Assembly: GCA_963681505.1 (NCBI GenBank)
Contig: OY811971.1
Span: 2,717,730-2,781,729 of the forward strand
DNA: 64,000 nt
Origin: Eunapius fragilis
Taxonomy: Eukaryota; Porifera; Demospongiae; Spongillida; Spongillidae
Direction of reading: 5' to 3'
The position numbers and the translations under genes were made by a program. Shown piece after piece: positions 51,171 to 61,128 of this stretch; the first letter of the stretch is position 1; each line of letters starts with the position of its first letter. Below the pieces are notes generated by a model, which did no database searches, had not been told where the DNA came from, and saw only the letters and a program-made list of their open reading frames with translations.

Positions 51171-51824
51171 AGGGCTTTCAGATGCACCAGTTGGCTTGCC
51201 TCCTCCATCTCTATCCCAAGTCCCCAGTGCTGAGGCAGGCTCCTCCCTGATGATGCAGGACTCACAGCCCCACCATCTCCAGAACGTGACCATCTACGCT
51301 GCAGACACTGTCAGCCAGGGTGTGCCCAGTGTTGTGAAGCAGGAGGAGGAGACCTTTGATGGTGTGGGGGGAGGAGCATCCGGTGTGGGTGTGGCCAGAG
51401 CAAATGGCCCTCTTTGTGTGAATGAGACATTGGTACCCTGTCCCAGGGGTGAGGTGGTGCTGTTGTCAAGGAGTAAGAACTCCTGGACAACCTGTTTGGA
51501 TCCGCAGATTTTGAGCCTATCCCACAACACAGGGCCCCAAGCCCATCCTCCAAGTCCCTATATAACCCTGAGAGTATCGTTCTCTCCTCTACTCAGCGCT
51601 CAATAAACATGGCTGCAGACATGTTCTTCACAGACAGCAGTGTGGGCAGTGTGCTGGCCTCAAACTCTGTCACGCCCACGTCCCTGGGGAGCAGTGGTGG
51701 TGGTAGTGTGATGTCTGCCCTGTTCAGGGGTAAGAGGAAGGCAAGCGATGGTGGTGTTGGGGAGAGCAGGAGCAAGAGGCCGTGCTCTGGTGGTGAGGAG
51801 ACTGGTGGGTCAAGTAGTTCTTAA
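51171..51824 (+). pseudogene. NBN: Central nibrin-like region (NBNc) with one-base frameshift
   Basis: After an acceptor-like caccagctacag, the frame reads GLSDAPVGLPPPSLSQVPSA, SSLMMQDSQPHHLQNVTIYA and ADTVSQGVPSVVKQEEETFD. Human nibrin has GPSLSQG... followed by NTTTYVADTESEQ in its linker, which this resembles. From about 51480 the frame shifts by one base (agtaagaactcc, one G short of agtaaggaactcc) and continues LLDNLFGSADFEPIPQHRAP. It goes on to NMAADMFFTDSSVGSVLASN and SALFRGKRKASDGG, ending GGSSSS-stop at 51822-51824. Low-complexity linker sequence makes the match weaker than for D-F, but the order with A0, A, D, E and F downstream supports it. Confidence 0.5.
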
Positions 51825-51954
51825 TAAAGCACACCCACCGAAGGAGCAGAGGCCACCCCCAGCTTTAAAGGACACGCCATCACTGCTGTTGTGACCAAAA
51901 AAGCTGACCACATTACCAGTGATGTGGTGCCAAAATGGATAGTCCATCCACTGC

Positions 51955-52475
51955 CATCAGGCTCCAGCAGGCTGATGGTCTGGGGACCCGGAAAGGGACT
52001 AGGGGACAACTGATGAGAGAGGAGTTCCTCGATGTAGGGGGATCCCCCTGATTTAGGCTATGAAGTGAAATATTGTGTGTCCTTGGGCCCTGTTCCCTCA
52101 GCCACTGCCTGGGGTGTTCCTCGCCTAGTATGATGGATGGGGAGGAGGATCATATCACACCTAAGGAGACAAGGCATACTGCCAAGATGGCTGCCTGGTG
52201 TAAAGGGGAACATCCTTCACACAGGACAATAAAGCCTTCTGGTGGCGAAGGGAAGGCCAGTACTACTGCTGCTGCTGTTACTACCAGGTCAGCGGCAAAG
52301 CTAGTAGCACCTGGAGGTCTTAAAGTTAGTAGCACCTGGACCTGTAACCATGGCTACCTCTGCTATATCTGTAACCACAACTTCACTTACCACACCTGTT
52401 ATATCTGTAACCAAAGCTACCTCTGGGACACCATTTTTACCAATAACCACTGTTACCTTGCCACACCTGTTATGG
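51955..52475 (+). pseudogene. Modules A0 and A (copy 7)
   Basis: A0 part: QQADGLGTRKGTRGQLMREE with an early stop (ttcctcgatgtaggggg). A part (from about 52130): MDGEEDHITPKETRHTAKMA, AWCKGEHPSHRTIKPSGGEG, KASTTAAAVTTRSAAKLVAP. A 12-base deletion falls in the PPQSQRT stretch. The PVTMAT repeats are out of frame. Followed 100 bp later by module D. Confidence 0.45.
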
Positions 52476-52582
52476 TTGGAAGTCTTATGGTGTTACACAT
52501 GGATGGTACTCCTGTCCTCATAGCTAGGTACCAAGAGGTGCCTGTCTGAACACATCACATGATCGTGCCCCTCCTCCCCCAG

Positions 52583-52698
52583 AATGTGTGGAGGTGGTGA
52601 GACTGGTTGTGGTGGTCCAGGGGAGAGACAAGGTCCCAGAGAAGGTGACAAGCAGTTGTGAGAGCGAGGGACTGAGAGACTTCAAATGCTTCAGAAAG
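52583..52698 (+). CDS. NBN: Nibrin module D (copy 6), intact splice sites
   Basis: Acceptor ctcccccag, CVEVVRLVVVVQGRDKVPEK, VTSSCESEGLRDFKCFRK, donor AAG|GTGCAG. Next E (53173) is in the same order but has lost its acceptor. Confidence 0.55.
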
Positions 52699-53172
52699 GT
52701 GCAGCATAAGGGTTAACGATGAGGGTGGGAAGGTGAGGGTTAATGATGAAGGAAATATTAAGAGAGGGAAGATGAAGGTTAATGTTAATGAAGGTTGTAT
52801 GTCATCATGTTACTGATTCCAAGCAATACAATAGCACTGTAGTGGATTTTACTTCTTCTAAATTTCATAATTATACAAGTTTCTCATATGGGTGACACAT
52901 GTGATACTACAGCCATGGTGTTAAATTACATTCTTGTTCATTGCACTTATAATCACATGCCTACAATCCCATTGGCTCCCAATACTCTGGCCCAAGTGGT
53001 CAATATAAAAGTGTCTCCATACCATAGTTCAAGGTTAGTACAATGTAATCCATTTGTTGCTAAGGTGATCTGGGTCAAGGACGATGCTGCAAGGCAGTGA
53101 TGATGGTGCTGGGAGGGTGTAGTGGGGATCATATGATAAAGCGTTTTATAGCAGCACACAGGGTTAACACAC

Positions 53173-53570
53173 ATGCCAAGGATTGTGGGGCTGGTGGAGC
53201 ACGTAGAGACGTCAGCTGAAGTCCAACAGTGGTTGATGGAGCAGGAGGAAGGGGTGAGTGTCACTATGGGTGGGTGTGGCCAAACATCTGCAGATTATCA
53301 AATATCCCATTTGACCCCTCTATTGACACTTCCTCAGAATCCTAATTACTGTGTACCCATTCAGTTGGGTTCTTTCTCTCAGTTACAAAGGTTAACATAC
53401 CCATTGGATGTATTGTATGTGAATGGGATTGTGTTGTATAAAAGGTGGTTGCGAATTGCAATTAAACAGTTTTTGGAGTGCTATTACACATCACATGACT
53501 GCCTCTGCCCCTTTTGAGAGAACCTCTGATGATGAGGAAGAGATTGATTTCGTTTTTAGGATCATATGAG
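53173..53570 (+). pseudogene. NBN: Nibrin modules E and F (copy 9), degenerate
   Basis: E keeps MPRIVGLVEHVETSAEVQQW LMEQEEG and GTGAGT, but the acceptor attaggttggc is deleted (cgttttatagcagcacacag). The intron has a 200-bp insertion (53290-53490). F (about 53513) lacks part of REPS and reads DDEEEIDFVFRII, so the acidic/aromatic tail is degraded. Confidence 0.55.
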
Positions 53571-53887
53571 TGTACAGTTCATGTACAACATTGTTTCATT
53601 ACGTTATTATGAAGGGGTAGCTTGATGGTTATCAATCATTTATCTTGCTATGCACATGTTTCCGATCCATTGTATGGATTGCGCTGATGTGACCAGGGTC
53701 TGGGGCCGAGAGATATTGAAATCCGCGTGTCTTTCGCATACGGACTCAGACTGAGGTATAGGCAGCTGGAAGAGAGAGGAAAACCGGTCAGTTCAGTCAA
53801 TACATTAGTCTATATAATAATGACCTGCTTATATAGATGTTAACTTCATATATAAGGCAAGAACGAGCGATTTACGCTTGTTGTTAC
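53571..53887 (+). repeat. Truncated zinc-finger 5' flank unit
   Basis: Matches 22000-22260 (ggtctggggccgagag, aaaaccggtcagt, tatatagatgttaactt). It ends at cgcttgttgttacca, where a Gypsy fragment begins. Confidence 0.5.
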
Positions 53888-54113
53888 CATCAGGAGGCAG
53901 AAGGTGATGAAGATGAGAGGCCTGGTCAACCACCTGAGGTGGAACCTTAAGCACCACTACAAGCTGAGCAGGGGGATGGTGAACCTCAAGCACCACTACA
54001 AGCTGAGCTGGGGGCTGGTGATCGAGAGGAGGTGCTAGGTGATCCTATGGTATTGAGAAGGTCAACCAGGATTCGGAGACCTCCGGATAGATTAATCTGG
54101 AACATCTAGACAT
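53888..54113 (+). pseudogene. Gypsy-type retrotransposon Pol C-terminal tail
   Basis: Frame: QEAEGDEDERPGQPPEVEP-stop-APLQAEQGDGEPQAPLQAEL and VLGDPMVLRRSTRIRRPPDR LIWNI-stop. The (L)RRSTR.RRPP.R(L/Y) motif ends many Gypsy (Ty3-like) Pol proteins. The internal 'caagcaccactacaagctga' unit is duplicated. One in-frame TAA and 5' truncation show it is dead. Confidence 0.65.
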
Positions 54114-54360
54114 GTTCTCAATAAAAGACGGGGTAGTGTAGTAATATGATTATTAGCGCCTGCGCAGTGGTGCATTTCATGCATATATAATTGTCTGTTC
54201 GTGTATGTTGTGCAGTTGATATTCCTTTGAGCCTCAGTGGTTAGCTGATAAGCTTACACAAACAAAGAGGCCTATAGCGCTAGCTGTTTGAGCTCGAGTG
54301 AACAAAATGGCTGGTCAAATTAAACAAAGAAACAATAAAGCCTGCCCACTGCAGGCTCAT
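54114..54360 (+). mobile_element. Possible 3' LTR following the Gypsy tail
   Basis: Sequence from about 54136 (tgtagtaatatgattattag) downstream of the Pol stop is where an LTR would lie. It contains a TATA-like atatataattgt and ends near aataaagcctgcccactgca. No partner LTR is in the window, so the boundaries are uncertain. Confidence 0.35.
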
Positions 54361-54584
54361 TAGCGTAGCGTGAGTATAAATTGCTCGATATTTCAAAAAG
54401 CAATATTGTCCCCATGTCGAGTGCGCAAACCGAATCAGAGTGGCGCTTTTCTTCATCCCACAGCATCACAGCTGGAGATAGAGCGGCAGGAGTGCTGAAG
54501 CAATTTGCCACTAAGACCTGGCTACAGATTGTTACACCCCGTAAGGCTGCTCGTTGTACGAATAAAGGTATCTGCTTGCGTTTG

Positions 54585-54822
54585 CCACCATTTATTCACA
54601 CGACAAAGGTCCCCAAAACAATGGAAATCGCCATCTTAACAGTAGGCGGTCTTTGCAAATATTTTCCATGTCGTCAAGCCGTATCCAAGGGAGGAGTCAG
54701 GTGAAAGCCCCTCCCAACGGATATAAAGCTCTGAATAAACTTAGAAATAATTTATTCATACGACAACGGTCCCCAGACCAATGGAAATCGCCATCTTAAC
54801 AGTAGGCGGACTTTGCAAATAT
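54585..54822 (+). repeat. Direct repeat pair of about 72 bp
   Basis: tttattca(c/t)acgacaa.ggtcccca...caatggaaatcgccatctta acagtaggcgg occurs at 54590-54662 and 54752-54822. The second copy joins directly to a module A fragment. Possibly ends of a small element. Confidence 0.6.
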
Positions 54823-54965
54823 AACCATGGCTACTTGTGCTATACCTGTAACCACAGCTACAGCTGCCATGCCTGTTATCCCTGTAACCATAGCTACCCC
54901 AGCCACGACTTTAATACCTGTAACGATGACTACCTCTCCCACACCAGTTATGCGTCCTCAATAAA
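54823..54965 (+). pseudogene. Module A coding-repeat fragment (copy 9)
   Basis: Only the PVT(M/T)AT repeats remain (taaccatggctacttgtgct ... taacgatgactacctctccc), about five 27-bp units, with no flanking exon. Followed by a run of about 18 C (54998-55015). Confidence 0.5.
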
Positions 54966-55034
54966 CACATTTAAAAGTGGGGGGCTATAGTCCCCTCAGC
55001 CCCCCCCCCCCCCCCTCCTTCCTACACCTATGTA

Positions 55035-55220
55035 ATAGGTGTGTTATTGGTGTATGGAGTGTGATGCTTGTGATTGGTGATGGTGGATTGTGTGATTGGT
55101 GAAAGTGGAGTTTGTGATTGGTGTGTATGGAGTGTGTGATTGTTGAGGTTGGAGTGTGATTTGTGAGGGTCGAGTGTGATTGGTGAGGGTGGAATGTGAT
55201 AGTAGATGAGGGTTGTTTGT
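55035..55220 (+). repeat. 22-bp minisatellite array 9
   Basis: About eight diverged units. Its right boundary (gactaatcactatcgaatga) is the start of the large distal duplication. Confidence 0.8.
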
Positions 55221-55485
55221 GATTAGTGACTAATCACTATCGAATGATTACACAAATAAAAACAGTTTTGCATTGCTTTCGTGCCTATATCTACCTAGTA
55301 TCTTAGCAATACTGCACTAAAGCACTAAAGCTTGAAAGTTGTACAATTGTGGGTACATACAACAATAGATATAAAATCTGCTGGACTTGTTGTTCACTGT
55401 AATATGTATTGTACATGTGTATATTGGAATTTACTGTGTTTACGTTATGCTAGGGATGAAGTTACCAATTTTTATTTGTTTGCAG

Positions 55486-56120
55486 GAAATATTTATATAA
55501 ATGTGCTAACACGGGCAGAGCCATTCCTGTGAATTTGGAACCTCTTATTCAGCTGGAAACACGCTATGCCAATGCAAAGGCGTGGACAGATAGGGCGGCA
55601 AAGCTGCTCCTGAAGAAGAACACCACCTCCTTGCTGTTGGAGGTGAGCTCTTTTATACTCTTGCATTGTGGACATCATTATTCACTTATACGTCATATTC
55701 TTGTACCATGCGCACACACAAACACACATGTCACCCCACCTCCCACATACATAAAATTCTTCTCAGGTCAAGGGCCACATTCCCCCACAAACACTCATCC
55801 AAGCCCAGTAAGAAGAAGTCTGAGAGTGACACAGCGCCCCCTGGAAACGCGCTAGCTGACCTGGGGGGAGATGAAGCAAAGGAGCTGGAGAAGATACGCT
55901 CCATGGAGAAGGAGGAGCTCCAGTACATGAGGGAGCTGAGGGCAGAGAACTCTCAGAAGGTGGAACATGACGAGGAGCTCAAGAGCACGGGAACGGCCAC
56001 ATCTCCAGTGCTCTACTGCTTCTGCAGGTGCCCAGAGTCAGGCTACATGCTGCAATGGAGGGCGGAGTCTGGTTGTGGTTGTCTGGGGGAGAGCAGGAGC
56101 AAGAGGTTTGATTGGGGAGG
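55486..56120 (+). pseudogene. KDM5 (JARID1) demethylase fragment, copy 2
   Basis: Exon a (55486-55642) is intact: acceptor tttgcag, KYLYKCANTGRAIPVNLEPL, IQLETRYANAKAWTDRAAKL, LLKKNTTSLLLE, donor GTGAGC. Exon b starts at 55767 (ttctcag). In phase it reads VKGHIPPQTLIQAQ-stop because of a four-base insertion (attcccccac versus attcac). In the other frame it reads SSKPSKKKSESD ... EAKELEKIRSMEKEELQYMR ... YCFCRCPESGYMLQ. KDM5 proteins demethylate H3K4me; this region lies between the PLU-1 domain and the second PHD finger. The catalytic domains are not in the window. Confidence 0.7.
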
Positions 56121-56765
56121 GTGGAGTGTGGGATTGGGGAGGATAGAGTGTGATTGGTGAGGGTGGAGTGTGTGGTTGGGGAGGATAGAGTGTGATTGGT
56201 GAGGGTGGGATATGGATTGGTGATGGTGGAGTGTGATTGGTGAAGGTGGTGTGTGATAGGAGTGTGTGGTTAGTGAGGGTGGAGTCTGATTGGTGAGGGT
56301 GGGATAGAGATTGGTGATGGTGGAGTGTGTGATTGGTGAAGGTGTAATGTGTGATAGGTTAGGGAGGAGTATGAGATTTGTGAGGGTGGGGTGTGTGATC
56401 GATGACGGTGGAGTGAGATTTGTGATGGTGGAGTATGTGATTGGTGATGGTGGAGTGTGATTGGTGAGAGTAGTGTGTGGTTGGTGATGGTGGAGTGTGT
56501 GATTAGTGAGGGTGGAGTGTGAGACTGGTAAGGCAGGGGTGTGATTGGTGAGGGTAGAGTGCTGTGTGATTGGTGAGGTTGGAGTGTGTGATTGATGACG
56601 GTGGAGTGTGTGATTGATGAGGGTGGAGTGTGATTAGTGAGGGTGGAGTGTGTGATTGGTGAGTGTGGGTGTCTGATTGGTTAGGGTGGAGTGAGATTGG
56701 TGAGGGTGGGGTGTGTGTGGTGAGGATGGTGTGTGATTGGTGAACGTGGAGTGTGATTTGTAAGG
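56115..56765 (+). repeat. 22-bp minisatellite array 10 (copy of array 3)
   Basis: Same order of variants as 19560-20275 but about 80 bp shorter; four units before the gtgatttgtaagggtgacat end are missing. A direct record of repeat-number change after duplication. Confidence 0.9.
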
Positions 56766-56905
56766 GTGACATATGTGTCTGGTGTAAGTGCTGCTGTGGG
56801 CGTGTCTCCATTCAACCTGTTCTCTGGAATGGGTGGCAAGAGGTCAAAGGGGACTGATACTGACCTGTGGAAGGAGGGGGAAGAGGAGGAGGAGGGGCCA
56901 GAGGC
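56766..56905 (+). pseudogene. Module B, 3' truncated (copy 7)
   Basis: Identical in structure to 20276-20412: VSPFNLFSGMGGKRSKGTDT DLWKEGEEEEEGPEAEP, then inverted minisatellite. Confidence 0.5.
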
Positions 56906-57172
56906 GGAGCCCACCAATCACACACTCTACCCTGACCAATCACACACAACACCCTCAACAATCACACACTCCATACTCACTAATCCCACTCCACTCTCAC
57001 CAATCACACACTCCACCTCAACAATCACACATCCATCATCACAAATCACACACCCCACCCTCGCCAATCACACTCCACCCTCACCAATCACACCCCCACC
57101 CTCACCAATCACGCTCCACCCTCACCAATCACACATCCCAGTCTCACCAATCACACAGTACTCCACTCTACC
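56906..57172 (-). repeat. 22-bp minisatellite, inverted array (copy)
   Basis: As 20413-20610 but with about three extra units (57060-57120), so it expanded after duplication. Confidence 0.85.
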
Positions 57173-57179
57173 CACTATC

Positions 57180-57682
57180 AGTGTTCTGAATGTGAGAAAG
57201 CATTTGGGGGACATCTGAAAGCACATATGGATGTCCCATACACAAGAAAAAAAAACTATTAGTGTTCTGAATGTGAGAAGGCATTTAGTCGAATTGGAAC
57301 TATGAAACCACACATGATTATCCATGTGCTTGAAAAGAACTATTAGTGTTCTGAATGTGGGAAGGCATTTGGTTGTATGGAAGGTCTGAAGAAGCACATG
57401 GTTGTCCACACAGGAGCCAGAAGATTCAAGTGTACTATTTGCAACAAGCAGTATTCCTACAGATCAAGTCTCACATACCATATGATGGTCCACAGCAATG
57501 ATCGACCTTATAAGTGTTTCTGCAGGAAATCTTTCAGGTCCATTTCTGCTCTGAAAGAGCATGGCAGAAAACACCTTGGTGAGAAGTTAAGATGTCCCTC
57601 TGAAGGATGTGACAAGAAATATGTGACCAAGAATGGTTTGAAGCATCATCTCCAGAACTGCTCCTACTCCCAGCCACAGTGA
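57180..57682 (+). pseudogene. C2H2 zinc-finger gene copy 7 (duplicate of copy 1)
   Basis: Same truncated structure and the same two TAG codons (57260-57262 and 57344-57346). Open from ATG 57377 for 101 residues, ending LKHHLQNCSYSQPQ-stop. The last zinc ligand region (QNC for QYC) is retained. KNGLKHH replaces KSGLKHH. Confidence 0.75.
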
Positions 57683-57784
57683 CCATTGCATGATGTATGA
57701 AAGTGTCTACACATTACTGTATAACATGAAACTGAATGTAATTGTTGCTCATCAAAAATATACAACATGTGTAATACTTTTTTG

Positions 57785-58175
57785 GCATTTTTGTAGTCTT
57801 TAATACCTGTAACCATGGCTTACTCTGCCAGACCTGTTAGGCTGATCTCCATGCCGACAGCCTCCACCCCTACTCCCAGCCACAATGACTAATGCATGGT
57901 ACATGAAAGTGTCTACGCATTGCAGCGCATAACATGAAACTGAATGTAATTGTTGGTCTGTGATATACAATAAGCGTAATTCATTTATTTTTTGCATTAT
58001 TCTAGTCTTTAATACCTGTAACCATGGCTATCCCTGCCAGACCTGTTAGGCTGATCACCATGCCGACAGCCTCCTCCCCCTTTTTGAGCACCAGAAAACA
58101 CTCAAGGCCATTGCTGACAGTCCTTGTTATATCTGTAACCATGGCTACCTCTGGCACACCGTTTAACCAGTAACC
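57785..58175 (+). other. Two module A' copies in tandem, with 3' UTR duplication
   Basis: A first A' (57790-57875; VTMAYSARPVRLISMPTAST) breaks off into 'ctactcccagccacaatgac', which is the end of a zinc-finger gene and its 3' UTR again, followed by a second complete A' (58008-58175). So about 200 bp of zinc-finger 3' end was inserted relative to 21100-21400. Confidence 0.5.
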
Positions 58176-58489
58176 ACGGTTACTACTACCACACCTGTTC
58201 CACTGATTAACATGTGGTTGGAAGTTTGATGGTATTACACATGTTAAACACGCACGCGTCCGTGGGCACTAATCCGTGAAGGTTGTATGTCAGGGTGAAT
58301 ATTGTAATTCTTATTCATCGTACTGCAAGCACAACACATGACAATCACACACATGCATACACGCTCCCAATACTCTGGCCCAAGTGGTGTAGCATGATGT
58401 ATTCCACCTGTTGCTATGGTGAACTAGGTTAAGGAAGGCCGTGATTATCGAGTTGGGAGGGTGTAGTGGTGATCATATGTTAAAATTAG

Positions 58490-58762
58490 GTTGGCAGCAC
58501 AGGTTTAACACAGATGCCAAGGATTGTGGAGCTGGTGGAGCACGTAGAGACGTCAGCTGAAGTCCAACAGTGGTTGATGGAGCAGAAGGAGGGGGTGAGT
58601 GTCACTATGTGTGGGTGTGGCCAAATATCACATGACTGCTCTACCCTATTTTTTTAGAGAGAACCTTCTGATGTTGAGGCAGAGATTAGTGACATTTTTA
58701 GGTTCACCGTTCATGTTACAATCACACCATTGTATTATTACGTTATTAGGGAGGTTGCTTGA
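58490..58762 (+). CDS. NBN: Nibrin C-terminal exons E and F (copy 10)
   Basis: E (58490-58594): VGSTGLTQMPRIVELVEHVE, TSAEVQQWLMEQKEG, donor GTGAGT. F (58658-58762; acceptor tttttttag): REPSDVEAEISDIFRFTVHV, TITPLYYYVIREVA-stop. As in copy 2, the TGA after FRFT is gone, here giving a 17-residue extension. The SDIFRF motif is therefore internal rather than terminal. Confidence 0.55.
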
Positions 58763-58859
58763 AGGTGATCAAGCATGTACCTTGCTACACACATTGTTAT
58801 TGCAGGATGGATTACGTCAGTTGCAATAACCAGGGTCCGGGGTCGAGAGTATCGTAATA

Positions 58860-59397
58860 CCCGATACCACGTGTCTTTGCGCCTTCTGGAAGAGAAGAAA
58901 ACCGGTCAGTCGAATGGATGCATTGGATTATAGGGCCTGCTTATATAGATGTTAACTTGCAAGAACGAGCGAAAATGAAGTAGGTCTAGGCCTACTAAAA
59001 TTGAATATACATGTAAAGACTGGCGCTTGTTGTTACTAGTACCATCGCTTCGTTCACCCTTGCTGTTTGAGTCTTTGAATGCTATCATTTATAGTCACAG
59101 TGGTGAATTGACACTTGCTATTTGAGTCTCTGAATACTGTCATGGTCACAGGGTGAATCTAGGAAGACGATACGGAGGGAGGGAGACATTTATGTAACGT
59201 ACATCCCTAGCTCCTTTATGCCGTCCGCTCCAACAGTGTGGGAGCGGGTAGCGTAGGGAGGCAGGGAGAATGGAAAACCCTTTTGGGTGATATTCAATTG
59301 GAACATAGCGATAGTGGTGTACTGAACACGTGCGTATCGTCCTTCACGCGTACAGCCTGTACTCTAATAAAACCAATCAAGACCAGCAGACATTCTT
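58860..59397 (+). repeat. Duplicated zinc-finger 5' flank, unit 1 (copy)
   Basis: Collinear with 22075-22612, nearly identical. Confidence 0.65.
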
Positions 59398-59780
59398 GTG
59401 CCAAACTGGTTCCTCTCACGCCCAGCTGCATTTGACATAAAGGTCATCAATCCGCTTAATTTGCAATTTATACAAGAAGCGGCTCAAACCTGTGGTCATG
59501 CAGCTGAGATGGGAGAAGAGGCCAAGCACTCAAGAAATGATGAGGCATGTGCCCTTAGAGGATGGTCATGCATCCCTTTGGTTGTAGAAGTGTTTGGGGG
59601 GTGGGGCAATGAAGCTATCAATGTACTTTTAACCATATCCAAAAAGGTAGCCACGCAACTATGTTGACCTTTAAATCAAACATCTAAAGTCGCCTCAGCC
59701 TCACCCTCATGAGGCAGAATGCCAGGGCAATTTTGGCCAGATATGTCGCACCAAACACCTCCTGTGACTTTAATTATTTA
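59398..59780 (+). pseudogene. Retroelement-associated C-terminal fragment, copy 2
   Basis: Same as 22613-22998: FDIKVINPLNLQFIQEAAQT, PLVVEVFGGWGNEAINVLLT, frameshift near 59667, then SRLSLTLMRQNARAILARYV. Confidence 0.45.
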
Positions 59781-59879
59781 TAGTGCTTATGTTTTAAATT
59801 AATGAATTCTATAAGCTGTATGTAATATAATTATTTTCCTTGGTGAGTTTGTCAAGCATAATTCTTTTAACATGCACCT

Positions 59880-60860
59880 GGTCCTTGAAAATTTTCCAAA
59901 AAAGTACGCACCATATGATTTTTGATATATATAGTCGCGCGGTTCATTCTTTAATGATAAATGGATATGATCTTAAAGCTTATTGATCGCTGGTGCTGAA
60001 TCTGATTTCAGATTTCCTTCCAAGTGATCAGTGCACCCTACAGATGCTGGCAAACACGATGACTTCCTAGAACGTTAGTGGTAATGACGTAAACTGTATT
60101 TATTAATTTTTTTTGGTACGCTTTTAAGTCACGTATTCAAGAGCTTTTTTGTTATATCTGACAATGTATAGAGCACATGCATTAACTTTTTATCTTTTCT
60201 AGTGAACACTTTTATCTTGACAAGGATAAAACATATTACAGGCAGAATGTTACTTCTATATACTGATTTGGGTGCTATACTATGATCTATGTATCAATCC
60301 ATTGGTAATGTTGTTTGAAGTTGCTATCATTAATCATGCTAGTAAGCAAAAGGTATGACAAGTGTCTAAAGTGAAAGGATTGTCCCAGGAAACAGAAGGG
60401 TCTCTTCTGTCTCTATGACGTAACCATTACAAATTACAGGTATAAGCAAAAGTCACAATGGCAAGTCATGATGATCCATAGGGACCACTAAAATTATTTA
60501 ACGTGTGGTGCTAGTTACCATCGGTTCCATTTGTCCATGCGGTTTGATATTTTGAGTAGTAAATCTAGGAATACGTCTATGGAGGGAGGGAGACATTAGT
60601 TGTGGAGCAGGCGATGAAGTGGGTGGGAGGGGGGAATGGGGCACTCTTTTGGAAGCCTCTCCGATGTACAGTACCGGCATGTGTGGTAACAAAGTCAAAC
60701 CTATATCAGATTTGTTCCTGTTACAGTACCGGCTGGGTCATAGAGAAATTTCACAGCTTGATCATAGAGAAAATAAAGCATATACATTGGTAACTAAAGA
60801 AACCACCAGTGTTCATAGCAACCGCTATGAAAACGAATAGTTGGCTTAGTCCCAATGTAT
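59880..60860 (+). repeat. Zinc-finger 5' flank, 990-bp unit (single copy)
   Basis: Its first half resembles the copy at 23090 and its second half the copy at 24090 (aatcatgctagtaagc, catcggttccatttgtccat), as expected if unequal crossing-over removed one of two tandem units. Confidence 0.7.
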
Positions 60861-60965
60861 ACACTTTATTTTCTCTATAATCAAGCTGCGAATTTTCTCT
60901 ATGACCGAGCTGGTACTGTAACAGGAACAAATCTGATAATAAGGTTGACTTTGTTACCACACATG
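60676..60965. mobile_element. Foldback element upstream of zinc-finger copy 8
   Basis: Same family as 24882-25168: tgtggtaacaaagtcaaacc ... ggttgactttgttaccacac. Arms of about 110 bp. Confidence 0.75.
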
Positions 60966-61082
60966 GAATGGTTGTGATGATGCATCTTATGAGGTTAAGT
61001 TACATGCCCCGCCCCCTTTTGGTAAAGGAGTGCTGAAAACTATCAATGTAAAACATAAATTAGTAATTATTGTTATTTTCTG

Positions 61083-61128
61083 TTAACTGCCAAATGTTAT
61101 ACATATATATATAGCTCACCCAAGGAAG
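61083..61128 (+). promoter_or_regulatory. TATA-like promoter of zinc-finger copy 8
   Basis: taactgccaaatgttataca then tatatatatagctcacccaa, ggaag, ATG 61129. It has one more TA than copy 2, which puts the upstream ATG out of frame. Confidence 0.45.

Noticed and set aside
51294-51553. Minus-strand frames opposite the central nibrin-like exon
   Set aside because: The plus strand shows the better match and continues into ordered nibrin modules.
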